The notes: generated from the sequence alone by a model not told the origin. A stretch of DNA of 35,227 nt from Desulfuromonadales bacterium (GCA_012974445.1 JAAXQG010000150.1:1-35227), one strand, 5' to 3'. Shown: positions 10,713 to 19,938, counted from the stretch's first letter. Numbers and translations: made by a program.

Positions 10713-10721
10713 GATTGTTTT

Positions 10722-11660
10722 TTAGACAAAAAGTGAAGAGACTGATTCGTCATTATAGATTCTGCGAATGGATTCGGCAAGAATCTCAGCCACGGAGAGG
10801 CAGCGCAGCTTGGAACACTGAGCCAACTTCTCTTCCATAGGGATGGTATTGGTCACCAGAAGCTCCTTGAGGCAGCTTGCATCAATGCGATCCAGAGCGG
10901 GACCGGAAAGCACGGGATGAGTCGTGCAGGCGTACACAGCTTTGGCCCCTTTTTTCACCAGGGCTTCGGCCGCCTGACAGAGGGTTCCTGCGGTGTCGAC
11001 CATGTCGTCAACGATAAGACAGGTTTCCCCCTCCACATCACCGATAATATGCATGACTTCGGCCACATTGGGACCGCTGCGACGCTTGTCGATAATGGCA
11101 AGTCCGGCATCGAGACGCTTGGCAAAAGCGCGGGCCCGCTCGGTTCCACCGGCGTCGGGAGACACGACGACCAGGCGCTCGTCGAAACGCTTGTTGATAT
11201 CTTCCAGCATGACGGGGGCGGCGTAAAGGTGATCCACGGGAATATCGAAAAAGCCCTGAATCTGCCCGGCATGAAGGTCCATGGTCAGAACCCTGGAAAC
11301 ACCGGAAACGGAGATCAGATCAGCAACCAGCTTACTGGTGATCGGGGTCCGGGGTGCCGCTTTGCGATCCTGACGAGCGTAGCCAAAATAAGGAATCACT
11401 GCAGTAACCCGGTCAGCTGAGGCTCGCTTGAGAGCGTCAACCATGATCAGCAGCTCCATCAGATTATTATTGGTAGGCTCACAGGTTGACTGAATAATGA
11501 ACACGTCCCTGCCGCGAACATTCTCACCAAGCTCGACCATAATTTCGCCGTCGGAGAAGGTCTTGACCTTGGCGACCCCAAGAGGCACGGAGAGATGACC
11601 ACAAATCTCCTTGGCAAGGGCAACATTGGAATTTCCGGCAAAGATCTTGAGTTTGTCCAC
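10722..11660 (-). CDS. prs: Ribose-phosphate pyrophosphokinase (PRPP synthetase)
   Basis: 312 residues with a GTG start. Begins [18 protein letters not shown]; includes [20 protein letters not shown], the ATP flexible-loop region [17 protein letters not shown] and the PRPP-binding loop [13 protein letters not shown]. It makes PRPP from ribose 5-phosphate and ATP for nucleotide, His, Trp and NAD synthesis. Class I length and motifs. It is downstream of ispE and tRNA-Gln, as in related genomes. The ribosome binding site is poor (GAGGG 4 nt before GTG), so an internal start cannot be fully excluded, but the N-terminal match supports this one. Confidence 0.97.
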   Translation of the reverse strand: MDKLKIFAGNSNVALAKEICGHLSVPLGVAKVKTFSDGEIMVELGENVRGRDVFIIQSTCEPTNNNLMELLIMVDALKRASADRVTAVIPYFGYARQDRKAAPRTPITSKLVADLISVSGVSRVLTMDLHAGQIQGFFDIPVDHLYAAPVMLEDINKRFDERLVVVSPDAGGTERARAFAKRLDAGLAIIDKRRSGPNVAEVMHIIGDVEGETCLIVDDMVDTAGTLCQAAEALVKKGAKAVYACTTHPVLSGPALDRIDASCLKELLVTNTIPMEEKLAQCSKLRCLSVAEILAESIRRIYNDESVSSLFV

Positions 11661-11739
11661 AATCCCTCACTCTCGTTCGGAGGCAAAAAAACGTATAGGC
11701 CATGGTTGCCCATGACCTAATCGCGGTAGCAGAGAAATC

Positions 11740-11768
11740 ACGGGCCGCCCATGGGGACGGCCCGTTTT
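11740..11768. terminator. Strong 11-bp hairpin between tRNA-Gln and prs
   Basis: ACGGGCCGCCC (11740-11750) pairs with GGACGGCCCGT (11755-11765) with one G-U type pair and a 4-nt loop. On the - strand it starts 10 nt after the tRNA-Gln CCA end and is followed by GATTTCTCT, a weak T tract; on the + strand TTTTCTATTT follows. It may end the tRNA transcript, or act as a processing or attenuation hairpin ahead of prs. Confidence 0.5.
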
Positions 11769-11775
11769 CTATTTA

Positions 11776-11850
11776 TGGCTGGGGCGCCAGGATTTGAACC
11801 TGGGAATGCCGGAATCAAAATCCGGTGCCTTACCACTTGGCGACGCCCCA
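11776..11850 (-). tRNA. tRNA-Gln (anticodon TTG)
   Basis: 75 nt with encoded CCA. Acceptor TGGGGCG pairs with CGCCCCA. D arm GCCAAGTGGTAAGGC, anticodon stem CCGGA/TCCGG with loop TTTTGAT (anticodon TTG), T arm CCCAGGTTCAAATCCTGGC. It starts 10 nt after the ispE stop, so it is probably processed from an ispE transcript. Confidence 0.96.
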
Positions 11851-11860
11851 ACAAAACTTT

Positions 11861-12697
11861 TCAAACAGGTTCAACAACTTCCGACCACCAACCTCGTGTC
11901 CGCATCAGATCCCTGGAACTCAAGGCTGAATCATGATCATCGTAGAGAGCAAATACCGTCGCTCCACTTCCCGACATCAGAACGCCAGCGGGCCTAGTGG
12001 AACAAAGAGCACTTTTGACATCTGATACAACAGAACAGACCTCTATAGCAGGGGGCTCCAGATCATTATGCAACCCGGCAATCAACCCCTCTCTTGTCGT
12101 GTCGAACGCCGGTAAATTAACCGGCCTCTCCAAGCTTGTCAACCTTAAATTTTCAAAGATGTTTTTTGTAGCGATCTCTACGCCGGGATTGACCAGAACA
12201 TAATGGAAATGTGGGAGTTTTTCTGCCCGTTCAAGTTGTTCGCCCACGCCGCGCGCCCAGGCGGCATGCTCAAAAACAAAAAAAGGAACGTCTGCCCCCA
12301 GCTTCAACCCCTCAAAGATAAGCTCTTCACGGCTCAGGCCAAGCCCCAGCATGCGGTTAAGGCCGAGCAGTACGGTCGCCGCGTCAGAGGATCCTCCACC
12401 CAGCCCTGCGGCCGAAGGAATATTTTTTTCTATGCAGATTTCGATACGGCGCTTCTGGCCGCTTCGCGCCAGCAGAAGCCGGGCGGCCCGCTCCGCTATA
12501 TTCAAAACCCCGTCGGGCAACACCAGGCCATCACACCGGACCAATACCTCGTCACCAGAGTCCACATGAATGTGAACCCTGTCGTACAAGGAAACTCTCT
12601 GCATCAGCATCGCCAGCTCGTGGTAGCCGTCGGAGCGTTTACCCAGAACGTGTAGGCAAAGATTTATTTTTGCAGGTGCCAGCAGCGTTTCTGTCAC
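11861..12697 (-). CDS. ispE: 4-diphosphocytidyl-2-C-methyl-D-erythritol kinase
   Basis: 278 residues, GTG start with CGGAGG 7 nt upstream. GHMP kinase fold: APAKINLCLHV with catalytic K10, the glycine-rich ATP loop IPSAAGLGGGSSDAA (93-107), LGADVPFF with catalytic D136, and the C-terminal MSGSGATVFAL. It phosphorylates CDP-methylerythritol in the MEP isoprenoid pathway. The ribosome binding site directly abuts the T tract of a small hairpin after pdhC. Confidence 0.96.
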   Translation of the reverse strand: MTETLLAPAKINLCLHVLGKRSDGYHELAMLMQRVSLYDRVHIHVDSGDEVLVRCDGLVLPDGVLNIAERAARLLLARSGQKRRIEICIEKNIPSAAGLGGGSSDAATVLLGLNRMLGLGLSREELIFEGLKLGADVPFFVFEHAAWARGVGEQLERAEKLPHFHYVLVNPGVEIATKNIFENLRLTSLERPVNLPAFDTTREGLIAGLHNDLEPPAIEVCSVVSDVKSALCSTRPAGVLMSGSGATVFALYDDHDSALSSRDLMRTRGWWSEVVEPV

Positions 12698-12710
12698 GGC
12701 AGTGCCTCCG

Positions 12711-12733
12711 AAAAAAAGTTGCCTAACTTAGGC
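12711..12733 (-). terminator. Terminator-like hairpin between pdhC and ispE
   Basis: On the - strand: GCCTA-AGT-TAGGC, then AAC and seven T, 17 nt after the pdhC stop. The stem is short (5 bp). A second small stem, AGGCC-TCC-GGCCT, lies directly upstream. The T run ends 13 nt before the ispE GTG. Confidence 0.5.
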
Positions 12734-12750
12734 CGGAGGCCTCTTCAATG

Positions 12751-13983
12751 TCAAGATCCGCTGCCAGCGGCGAAGGTTTCTTCTGACTGCAGCAGAGCCT
12801 TAAGAGTGCCAAGAAAGCGAGCTGCCGTTGCGCCATCGAGCGCCCGGTGATCAGCCGAAAGAGTCAGCATCATCCGTACCGCATCCCCCTGCCTCACAAT
12901 AGTTCCCGCGGCAAGCACGGCTACCTGCGGCGGGGTAATAATGGCCGAAAAGCTGTGAATTCCCATCATCCCCAGATTCGAAAGGGTAAAGGTTCCCCCC
13001 AGAAAGTCCTCCGTCGCGAGTTCTCCCTGTATGGCCTTCTCGGCAAGGTCCTTTACCCGGGCCTCGATCTCGCCCCCCCCCAGTTGGGCACAATCCTTAA
13101 GGACGGGATTATAGAGGCCGTCCGGTGTATCCAGAGCAATACAGAGCCCGATCTGTTTCTGCGTCGCGGGGCCGTCCTGCTTCATATGGGCATTGACTTC
13201 TGGGTGCTGCTGAAGCGCCCCGCACAGGGCGAGAATTATCAGGGTATTAATCGAGAGACTTGTTTTTTTGTGGATTTGCTCCAGAAGCGCAGCGTCAATC
13301 TGGACACTGACATTAAAATGGGGGATTGACTTCCAGCTCTCTGCCATCTTTTTTGCCATCGCCATGCGGTTTCGCTCCCGTCGTCCCCGGTCGACAGATG
13401 TCCGACGCTGCATCTCTCTCCCACCTTCGAGCACAGCCAGTTTCACATCGGAGAGCCCCACACGGCCACCGGGTCCGGTCCCGCGGACAAGTCGGGGATC
13501 AACCCCTTCTTCACGGGCAAGCTCTAAGGCCGAAGCAGAGATTTTACGGTTCATTCCCATAGCGGATTCTGTCTTCAGAGCTGCGCTCTTATCTTCTTCC
13601 GATGAACTCTCAGCTCTCTGATCCGGATCATCCCTGCTCAGAAGGCCCCCTACTTCGGTTCGCCCCTCATCGCCAGGCTGTATCTCGACCTGTGCCTCAA
13701 CCCTCTGAGATTCCCGATCGCTCTTCTGTCGCGGAGCCTCCCTGCCCTGCTCCCCCAGCAGAGCAATAACTGTCCCTACGGGGACGGTAGAGCCCGCCTC
13801 AACCCTGAGTTCGAGCATGACCCCTTCTTCAAAGGCCTCCATCTCCATGGCCGCCTTGTCGGTTTCGACCTCCGCAATCAAATCACCACGACTGACCCGA
13901 TCACCGACCCCGACCTTCCACGCGAGCACCGTTCCCTCTTCCATGGTGTCGCTCAACTTGGGCATCCTAATCTCTATGGGCAT
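12751..13983 (-). CDS. pdhC: Pyruvate dehydrogenase complex E2, dihydrolipoamide acetyltransferase
   Basis: 410 residues. One N-terminal lipoyl domain (~1-78) with EVETDKAAMEMEA, lipoyl lysine K43. A charged Glu/Ser/Arg-rich linker (~80-140). An E1/E3-binding domain (~145-182) with ISASALELAREEGVDPRLV and GTGPGGRV. A C-terminal acetyltransferase domain ending with SADHRALDGATAARF, which holds the catalytic His and Asp. It transfers acetyl from lipoamide to CoA. It is downstream of pdhA and pdhB with a 30-nt gap. A run of nine G on the coding strand (13073-13081) encodes LGGGE. A 2-oxo acid other than pyruvate is possible, but subunit composition and length favour pyruvate. Confidence 0.93.
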   Translation of the reverse strand: MPIEIRMPKLSDTMEEGTVLAWKVGVGDRVSRGDLIAEVETDKAAMEMEAFEEGVMLELRVEAGSTVPVGTVIALLGEQGREAPRQKSDRESQRVEAQVEIQPGDEGRTEVGGLLSRDDPDQRAESSSEEDKSAALKTESAMGMNRKISASALELAREEGVDPRLVRGTGPGGRVGLSDVKLAVLEGGREMQRRTSVDRGRRERNRMAMAKKMAESWKSIPHFNVSVQIDAALLEQIHKKTSLSINTLIILALCGALQQHPEVNAHMKQDGPATQKQIGLCIALDTPDGLYNPVLKDCAQLGGGEIEARVKDLAEKAIQGELATEDFLGGTFTLSNLGMMGIHSFSAIITPPQVAVLAAGTIVRQGDAVRMMLTLSADHRALDGATAARFLGTLKALLQSEETFAAGSGS

Positions 13984-14013
13984 TTTTCACCGACTCCTTA
14001 AAAATCGTCTTGA

Positions 14014-14985
14014 TCAGAACAGTTCCCTCGCGCGGGCAATCACATCCTGAACACCGGGGATGGCGGCCTGTTCCAGCATCCTGTTGTAGGGCATGGGAAC
14101 ATCAGCGCCGCCTAGACGCAGAACCGGTTTTTTAAGCAGATCAAAACCATCCTCAACTATCCGTGCACAGATTTCCCCTCCCCAGCCCCCCGTCAGCCAA
14201 CTCTCCTCCACGGTCAGCGCCCGTCCAGTTCTGGCCACAGACTCCATAACCAGCGTCATATCCAGAGGATTAAGCCCTCGAAGATCGATCACCTCAGCCT
14301 CGATCCCCTCTTCGGCCAGGCGTTCGGCCGCCTCAAGACAGACATAGACCATCTTCGACAAACTGATCAGTGTCAGATCAGAGCCTCTGCGCTTGATGTG
14401 GGCAACCCCCAGAGGGACCAGATGCTCCCCCTCGGGCACCTCCCCCTTGACCGCGTAGAGGCCCTCGTGCTCCAGAAAGAGTACGGGGTCTTCGCTGCGA
14501 ATAGCACTCTTGAGCAGCCCCTTGGCGTCGGCTGGCACCGAGGGCATGATGACGCGAATTCCGGGGCAATGAAGAAAGAGTGCCTCTAAGGAATGGGAAT
14601 GCTGGGCACCGAGCTGATTGCCTCCACCTCCGGGGGCCCGGATTACCATGGGCACGCTGACCTGGCCGCCGAACATATAGCGGGCCACGGCCACGCTGTT
14701 CATGATCTGGTCCATGGCGACAATGGCAAAATTCACCGTCATCATCTCGGCAATGGGGCGCAGCCCGCCCATGGCAGCACCGCAGGCCATGCCGATAATT
14801 CCCGCCTCGGCAATGGGCGTATCCACCACCCTCGTCTCACCGAATCGGGCGAGCAGCCCCCGGGTAACCTTGAAAGACCCCTCGTAGAGACCGACGTCTT
14901 CGCCCAGAATAAATACCGAAGAGTCCCGCTCCATCTCTTCAACGATCGCCTGATTAATCGCCTCTCGGCAGGTCATCACAGCCAT
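14014..14985 (-). CDS. pdhB: Pyruvate dehydrogenase E1 component, beta subunit
   Basis: 323 residues. Transketolase-like pyrimidine-binding domain with FILGEDVGLYEGSFKVTRGL and VDTPIAEAGIIGMACGAA; the C-terminal domain has VEESWLTGGWGGEICARI. It pairs with PdhA in the heterotetrameric E1 that decarboxylates pyruvate with thiamine diphosphate. The ATG has GGAG 8 nt upstream inside the end of pdhA, showing coupling. Length and features match the alpha/beta-type E1 found in Gram-positive bacteria and delta-proteobacteria. Confidence 0.94.
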   Translation of the reverse strand: MAVMTCREAINQAIVEEMERDSSVFILGEDVGLYEGSFKVTRGLLARFGETRVVDTPIAEAGIIGMACGAAMGGLRPIAEMMTVNFAIVAMDQIMNSVAVARYMFGGQVSVPMVIRAPGGGGNQLGAQHSHSLEALFLHCPGIRVIMPSVPADAKGLLKSAIRSEDPVLFLEHEGLYAVKGEVPEGEHLVPLGVAHIKRRGSDLTLISLSKMVYVCLEAAERLAEEGIEAEVIDLRGLNPLDMTLVMESVARTGRALTVEESWLTGGWGGEICARIVEDGFDLLKKPVLRLGGADVPMPYNRMLEQAAIPGVQDVIARARELF

Positions 14986-14997
14986 AATATTCTCTCC

Positions 14998-15984
14998 TCA
15001 GGCATCGGCGTAAACATCGGTCCAGAGCTCTTCCAGGTCGGGATCGGGACTCTTTTCCGCAAATTCGATCGCCTTGGCTATCAGCGCCCTTTCCTCTTCG
15101 ACAATCCCCTGGATTATGGCTTCCCCTGCATACCCCTGATCGATGAGCCAGCGGGAAAAGTTAGGAATCGGATCTCGCTCTTTCCACATTTTGCGTTCCT
15201 GCTCGGACCTGTAGGTTCCCGGATCAGAAATGGAATGGCCCCGGAAGCGGTAGGTAACGGCCTCAATATAACTTGGGCCAGCTCCTTCCCGGGCTCTGTT
15301 GATGGCCTGGCGCACTGCGTCGTAGACCTCGAGTACATTCATCCCGTCGACCCTTGAGCCTGGAGTCTCGTAGGCGCAACTTTTTTTGTAAAGTTGCTCC
15401 ACCGAGCTTGCCCGGCCAACGCTGGTACCTATGCCATACCCGTTGTTCTCACAGACAAACACCACGGGGACCTTATAGAGTGCAGCCATATTCATCGCCT
15501 CATGAAAAACTCCCTGATTGGTAGCTCCGTCCCCGAAGAGACAGACAACGACCTCATCAGATTCCCGGTAAAGGATGGAGAAGCCCAAACCTACCGCCAG
15601 AGGTAGATGGCCAGCCACGATTCCGTATCCCCCCATGAAACGACGCTCCGCATCGAACATATGCATGGAGCCCCCCTTGCCCCGACTGACCCCCGTTACC
15701 TTCCCGAAAAGCTCTGCCATAACCGGCCCCGGGGGGGTTCCCTTGGCAAGTATCAACCCGTGCTCACGATAGGCACTCACCATGAAATCTTCTCGGTGCA
15801 TGGCGTGAGCAACGCCAACCCCAACGGCTTCCTGCCCGCTGTAGAGGTGAAGAAAGCCGCCCATCTTCCCCTGACTGTACAGAGCGGGACAGGCCTCCTC
15901 AAATTCGCGAATGCGCACCATATCTCTATAAATCCTCATAAGCTCTGATGCTCCGAGTCGGAAACAGTCATTTTTCAATGTCAT
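14998..15984 (-). CDS. pdhA: Pyruvate dehydrogenase E1 component, alpha subunit
   Basis: 328 residues. LYSGQEAVGVGVAHAM and the thiamine diphosphate motif GDGATNQGVFHEAMN ... CENNGYGIG (GDG at 151-153, NN at 180-181). The phosphorylation-loop-like region YRFRGHSISDPGTYRS is also present. First gene of pdhABC. CGGAGG lies 7 nt before the ATG. A 96-nt space to the preceding terminator should hold its promoter, but no convincing -35/-10 pair was found. Confidence 0.94.
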   Translation of the reverse strand: MTLKNDCFRLGASELMRIYRDMVRIREFEEACPALYSQGKMGGFLHLYSGQEAVGVGVAHAMHREDFMVSAYREHGLILAKGTPPGPVMAELFGKVTGVSRGKGGSMHMFDAERRFMGGYGIVAGHLPLAVGLGFSILYRESDEVVVCLFGDGATNQGVFHEAMNMAALYKVPVVFVCENNGYGIGTSVGRASSVEQLYKKSCAYETPGSRVDGMNVLEVYDAVRQAINRAREGAGPSYIEAVTYRFRGHSISDPGTYRSEQERKMWKERDPIPNFSRWLIDQGYAGEAIIQGIVEEERALIAKAIEFAEKSPDPDLEELWTDVYADA

Positions 15985-16080
15985 GATTCAACCTCCGCAA
16001 TACAGTTTTACCCTCCAGCGTTCAAAGGGTAGCAAGACCGAAGTCAAAAACAAGTTCGCTTCCACAATTGAGCTTCAGAC

Positions 16081-16108
16081 AAAAAAAGGGCCGGGAATAA
16101 CCCGACCC
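16081..16108 (-). terminator. Terminator after the small zinc-ribbon gene
   Basis: On the - strand: GGGTCGGG-TTATT-CCCGGCCC (8 bp, one mismatch), followed by seven T. It begins 28 nt after the stop at 16137. Confidence 0.85.
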
Positions 16109-16136
16109 TCTTGAAGATATTTTTTTAAAAAAGCAC

Positions 16137-16292
16137 TCACCCCAGAAACACATTGTGGTTACGTGCGCGGTTGGCAAGAATCGTCGTATCGAGGATTTCA
16201 CCACAGGAGCAGCACCTCCATGCTTCGTAGGATCTTACGAAATCGTAAAATTTCTCTGAATACATCCGACCTCTACACTTGGGACATTTCAT
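16137..16292 (-). CDS. Small conserved zinc-ribbon protein (51 residues)
   Basis: Reading the - strand from the ATG at 16290-16292 gives 51 codons. It begins MKCPKCRGRMYSEKFYDFV, has a second cysteine cluster CCSCGE, and ends NHNVFLG. The two CxxC pairs (C3/C6 and about C28/C30) make a classic zinc knuckle pair ~22 residues apart. AAGGAG lies 9 nt before the ATG, a TATAAT box just upstream and a terminator 28 nt downstream, so this is a complete monocistronic unit. Very similar short zinc-ribbon proteins are, from memory, common in Geobacter relatives. The function is unknown; nucleic-acid or protein binding is plausible. Confidence 0.85.
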   Translation of the reverse strand: MKCPKCRGRMYSEKFYDFVRSYEAWRCCSCGEILDTTILANRARNHNVFLG

Positions 16293-16314
16293 GGCTGCTA
16301 TCTCCTTTTCCAAG

Positions 16315-16341
16315 ATTATAAGGCAACGGGCTGCCGAGCAA
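16315..16341 (-). promoter_or_regulatory. Candidate promoter of the zinc-ribbon gene
   Basis: Perfect TATAAT (- strand, 16315-16320) with TTGCTC 15 nt upstream (16336-16341). The start would fall about 16 nt before the ATG, just ahead of AAGGAG, giving a very short leader. The spacer is short of the ideal 17. Confidence 0.45.
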
Positions 16342-16464
16342 TTTGCGTTGTTACCTCATATCTATTTCAGGAGTTGTGCCATGGGGCAGGAAAAAAACTC
16401 TAATAAACAATAAAAGACCCCAGTCGTCATCAATAGGCCAGTAATATCCAGCCCTTAGTGACGG

Positions 16465-17016
16465 CTAAAAAAAGATCCGCCACCGCTGGATACTTATCTT
16501 TCCAACCCCAGGAACCCGCTGGAGTGCATCAATGGAACCAAAGTCGCCATTTTTTTGACGGTCCAGATAAATCCTCCGAGCAAGCTTCTCCCCGATTCCG
16601 GGCAGTGCCGACCAGTCTTCAGGACTCATACGGTCAGGATCCAGCGCAATACCCAAGATGATCCTGTGCCGGGCACGCATCCAACTCTGCGTCAGAGAAG
16701 TAACCCCAGGCTGATTTTCTTTGAGTTCCAGCTGGGCTCCCGGCTGAAATTCGCTATAATTCAAGGAGTTGGAAAGGGGGACAGCGATGTTCTGTATGTG
16801 CGTCATGGAATTGGCGCGCAAAACCTTGAAAGCGTCATTTGTATGGCGAGCTCCAGGTTCTTCAAAACCCTCTCCCAGATAGACCCAGTCGGCGCTTTGC
16901 TGCGGAACCAAAAAGTTCAGGGGCTCGCCGCCGCGGCGAAGCCCCTGATAAAGATGAAACAGATAAATAAAGAGCAGCAGGCACAGAAGAAGCGCTTCCC
17001 CCCTACCCCGCCCCAT
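16465..17016 (-). CDS. ComEA-like membrane-anchored helix-hairpin-helix protein
   Basis: 183 residues. An N-terminal hydrophobic segment (~8-22, ALLLCLLLFIYLFHLY) follows MGRGRGE and acts as an anchor or signal. A ~95-residue polar region of no recognised fold follows, then a C-terminal helix-hairpin-helix pair (~128-183) with WSALPGIGEKLARRI and LQRVPGVGKISIQRWRI. Such ComEA-type domains bind double-stranded DNA in competence. It starts 3 nt after the cimA stop, so it is probably co-translated, although no other competence gene is nearby. The link to DNA uptake is inference. Confidence 0.8.
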   Translation of the reverse strand: MGRGRGEALLLCLLLFIYLFHLYQGLRRGGEPLNFLVPQQSADWVYLGEGFEEPGARHTNDAFKVLRANSMTHIQNIAVPLSNSLNYSEFQPGAQLELKENQPGVTSLTQSWMRARHRIILGIALDPDRMSPEDWSALPGIGEKLARRIYLDRQKNGDFGSIDALQRVPGVGKISIQRWRIFF

Positions 17017-17019
17017 GGG

Positions 17020-18591
17020 TCAGCTCTCGTCGTCCTTGAGCAATTTGTACTGAAGCGCATCGACCAAAGCCCGATAGGAGGCGTCGATGATGTTGGCGTT
17101 AACCCCCACCGTTCCCCACCTTGAGGAGCTGTCTCCCGTCTCGACCAGAACCCGGGTCACCGATGCCGTTCCGTCTCCGGCAGGAAGTACCCTGACCTTG
17201 TAGTCGAAAAGCTTCACTTCGCGAATTTGAGGATAAAAGCTCTCCAGAGCTTTACGCAAAGCGTTGTCCAGGGCGTTGACGGGACCGTTGCCTTCTGCAG
17301 CCGTATGTTCAATGCGACCTCCAACCTTGACCTGTACCGTCGCCTCGGACAGGGGCATCTCATCTCCCTCGCGCTTACTGTCGATCACCCGGAAGCCCAA
17401 TACGCTGAAGTAGTTGCGCAGGGTGCCAAGAGCTCTTCGCATCAGCAGCTCGAAGGAGGCTTCGGCCCCCTCGAACTGATATCCCTGATTTTCCATCGCC
17501 TTGATGCTCTCCAGAATCTCAAGGGTCACAGGGTCTTTGCTATCGATGTCGATGTTGAACTGCTCGGCCTTTGCCAGGATGTTGGACCGGCCCGAGAGAT
17601 CGGAGACAAGGATACGGGTCACATTGCCAACCGTCTCGGGGCGGATGTGCTCGTAGGTCTCGGGATGGCGCTGGATGGCTGAGACATGGACTCCCCCCTT
17701 GTGGGCAAAAGCCGAGTTGCCCACGTAGGCCTGATGCTTGTTGGGAACAAGGTTAGCCAGCTCATAGACCTGACGCGAAAACTCGCGCAGGCGCTGAAGC
17801 TGCTTTGGCGAGATTACCTCATGCCCCATTTTAAGCTGAAGCGCCGGAATGATGGAGCATAGGTTGGCATTGCCGCAACGCTCTCCGAAACCGTTGATCG
17901 TTCCCTGCACATGAACGACCCCATGAGCCACGGCGATCAGGGTATTGGCCACGGCGCACTCACTGTCGTTGTGGGTGTGAATCCCCAGGGGTACCGACAC
18001 CGCCTCGCGAACCTTCTCCAGAATGGCGGGTATCTCGTAGGGAAGAGTTCCGCCGTTGGTGTCGCACAGCACGATACAATCGGCCCCGCCAGCCTCTGCG
18101 GCCCGCAGGGTACGCAAGGCATATTCGGGATTGGCCTTGTAACCGTCGAAGAAATGTTCGGCGTCGTAGACGACCTCGGCAATGTGTTTTTTAAGGTGTG
18201 CCAGCGAGTCCTGGATCAGCTCTTCATTTTCGTCCAGAGAGATGCGCAGCGCCTCGTGGACATGAAAATCCCAGGTCTTGCCGAAGATGGTCACCACATC
18301 GGGACGCGCGGCGATCAGGGTCTGGAGATTCCCATCTTCCTCCGGGGTCACCTTGGCCCGACGGGTGGAGCCGAAAGCAGCGATCTTGGCCTGGCGAAGA
18401 GAAACCTTGCGAATCTCCTCGAAAAACATGATGTCCTTGGGATTGGAACCGGGCCATCCGCCTTCGATGTAGTGCACGCCAAGCTCGTCTAGCTTCTGGG
18501 CGATGCGCACCTTATCCGAGACCTGAAAAGAGATATCCTCGGCCTGGGTTCCGTCTCTCAAGGTTGTATCGTACAGCTTGATCTGGCTCAT
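17020..18591 (-). CDS. cimA: (R)-citramalate synthase
   Basis: 523 residues. TIM-barrel start [20 protein letters not shown] (catalytic metal/Arg region DTTLRDG at 8-14), [15 protein letters not shown] (metal-binding HxH), [16 protein letters not shown]. The C-terminal ~130 residues are a LeuA-type allosteric dimer domain. The AEDISF context and ~520-residue length distinguish the CimA group from 2-isopropylmalate synthase. It condenses acetyl-CoA with pyruvate to citramalate, giving a threonine-independent isoleucine route known in Geobacter. It follows lysC, separated by a terminator-like hairpin 27 nt from its ATG. Leucine synthesis or homocitrate synthesis are less likely. Confidence 0.92.
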   Translation of the reverse strand: MSQIKLYDTTLRDGTQAEDISFQVSDKVRIAQKLDELGVHYIEGGWPGSNPKDIMFFEEIRKVSLRQAKIAAFGSTRRAKVTPEEDGNLQTLIAARPDVVTIFGKTWDFHVHEALRISLDENEELIQDSLAHLKKHIAEVVYDAEHFFDGYKANPEYALRTLRAAEAGGADCIVLCDTNGGTLPYEIPAILEKVREAVSVPLGIHTHNDSECAVANTLIAVAHGVVHVQGTINGFGERCGNANLCSIIPALQLKMGHEVISPKQLQRLREFSRQVYELANLVPNKHQAYVGNSAFAHKGGVHVSAIQRHPETYEHIRPETVGNVTRILVSDLSGRSNILAKAEQFNIDIDSKDPVTLEILESIKAMENQGYQFEGAEASFELLMRRALGTLRNYFSVLGFRVIDSKREGDEMPLSEATVQVKVGGRIEHTAAEGNGPVNALDNALRKALESFYPQIREVKLFDYKVRVLPAGDGTASVTRVLVETGDSSSRWGTVGVNANIIDASYRALVDALQYKLLKDDES

Positions 18592-18618
18592 CGTTGTTTT
18601 GCCCTTCCATCACATTAC

Positions 18619-18647
18619 AAAAAAAGGGCGGCCGTTGCCGGTCGCCC
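18619..18647 (-). terminator. Terminator-like hairpin between lysC and cimA
   Basis: On the - strand a 9-bp stem (one G-T pair) GGGCGACCG/CGGCCGCCC with loop GCAA, then seven T. It lies 6 nt after the lysC stop and 27 nt before the cimA ATG. No leader peptide or terminator-competing stem was recognised. Confidence 0.85.
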
Positions 18648-18653
18648 ACTTTT

Positions 18654-19892
18654 TTACAGCGTTTCCTGCTGAACGTCCTCACCGGAGAGTCCAAAGGACT
18701 CATGAAGCACCCGAACAGCCAGCTCCGTGTACTTGCTGTCGATGATACAGGAGATCTTGATTTCGGATGTGGAAATCATGTGCACGTTGATCCCCTCCTG
18801 AGCGAGGCAGGCGAACATCTGGCTGGCCACACCGGAATGAGAACGCATACCGACCCCGACGATGGAGACCTTGGCGATATGCTCATCGCCCTTGACCTCG
18901 CTGGCGCCGATCCCGGTAGCCGTACCCTCCACGATCTTCATGGCCTTCTTGTAGTCCCCGTGGGGGACGGTGAAGGTCATGTCCGTGAAACCGTCATGAG
19001 AGACATTCTGAATAATCATGTCGACGGTGACGTTGGACTGCGACAGGGAGGTGAAGAGCTGGGCGGCGATACCCGGCTTGTCGGGAACCCTCATAACGGA
19101 AATTTTAGCTTCATCTTTATTGTAGGTTACGCCTGCAACCAGAACGGCTTCCATCTCGGGATCCTCCTTCATCACCAGGGTTCCTGGATTATCGTTAAAA
19201 CTGGAGCGTACGTGAATCACGACGCCATATTTCTTGGCAAATTCAACAGAGCGGATCTGAAGCACTTTGGCCCCGAGAGAAGCCATCTCCAGCATCTCAT
19301 CGTAGGAAATCTTCTCGATCTTGGACGCCTCGGGAACGATGCGGGGGTCAGTGGTATAGACCCCGTCCACATCGGTAAAGATCTCACAGACATCGGCCTT
19401 GAGGGCAGCAGCCACCGCCACGGCGGAAGTATCGGAGCCTCCGCGCCCTAGCGTCGTGAGATTCCCCTCAGGATCAACCCCCTGAAAGCCAGGCACCACG
19501 ATGATGGTGCCATTGCGCAGGTCTTCACGGACCCTTTGATCATCGATACTGGAGATACGAGCCCTGGTGTGGGCGCTGTCGGTCCGGATGGGGATCTGGG
19601 CCGCAGTATAGCTCTTGGCCTTGTACCCCATGGACTGCAGACACATGGAAAGCAGCGCGATGGTCACCTGCTCCCCGGTGGAGACCAGAACATCGTACTC
19701 ACGCTCACTGGGAAATTCACAGATCTCATTGGCCAGTGCCACCAGTTTGTTGGTCTCCCCGGACATAGCCGAGAGCACCACCACTATGTCATTGCCTTCG
19801 TCGTACGCCTTGGCGACACGACGGGCAACATTCTGGATTCTTTCAATGGAACCGACCGAGGTTCCTCCGTACTTCTGCACCACAAGGGCCAT
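18654..19892 (-). CDS. lysC: Aspartate kinase
   Basis: 412 residues from the ATG at 19890-19892. [19 protein letters not shown] is the family start; KYGGTS binds ATP/aspartate. An upstream in-frame TTG at 19917-19919 would add nine residues with no homology, although GGAGG sits rather far (13 nt) from the ATG. Kinase domain with [16 protein letters not shown] and [12 protein letters not shown]. Two C-terminal ACT domains (~265-400) with [16 protein letters not shown] and [19 protein letters not shown], consistent with lysine/threonine feedback. First step of the aspartate family. It stands between lpdA and cimA. Confidence 0.95.
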   Translation of the reverse strand: MALVVQKYGGTSVGSIERIQNVARRVAKAYDEGNDIVVVLSAMSGETNKLVALANEICEFPSEREYDVLVSTGEQVTIALLSMCLQSMGYKAKSYTAAQIPIRTDSAHTRARISSIDDQRVREDLRNGTIIVVPGFQGVDPEGNLTTLGRGGSDTSAVAVAAALKADVCEIFTDVDGVYTTDPRIVPEASKIEKISYDEMLEMASLGAKVLQIRSVEFAKKYGVVIHVRSSFNDNPGTLVMKEDPEMEAVLVAGVTYNKDEAKISVMRVPDKPGIAAQLFTSLSQSNVTVDMIIQNVSHDGFTDMTFTVPHGDYKKAMKIVEGTATGIGASEVKGDEHIAKVSIVGVGMRSHSGVASQMFACLAQEGINVHMISTSEIKISCIIDSKYTELAVRVLHESFGLSGEDVQQETL

Positions 19893-19938
19893 AGTTCTTT
19901 CCAATCCTCCTTCGTCCAATAAAGCTGACGACTGACTG

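Noticed and set aside
15985-16080. Promoter for pdhABC
   Set aside because: TTGACT and TTGAAC hexamers are present, but no -10 element at acceptable spacing; left uncalled.
16291-16413. 40-codon + strand frame divergent from the zinc-ribbon gene
   Set aside because: Its ATG overlaps the opposite ATG, there is no ribosome binding site at the start, and composition is not protein-like; an internal ATG with AGGAG encodes only ten residues.
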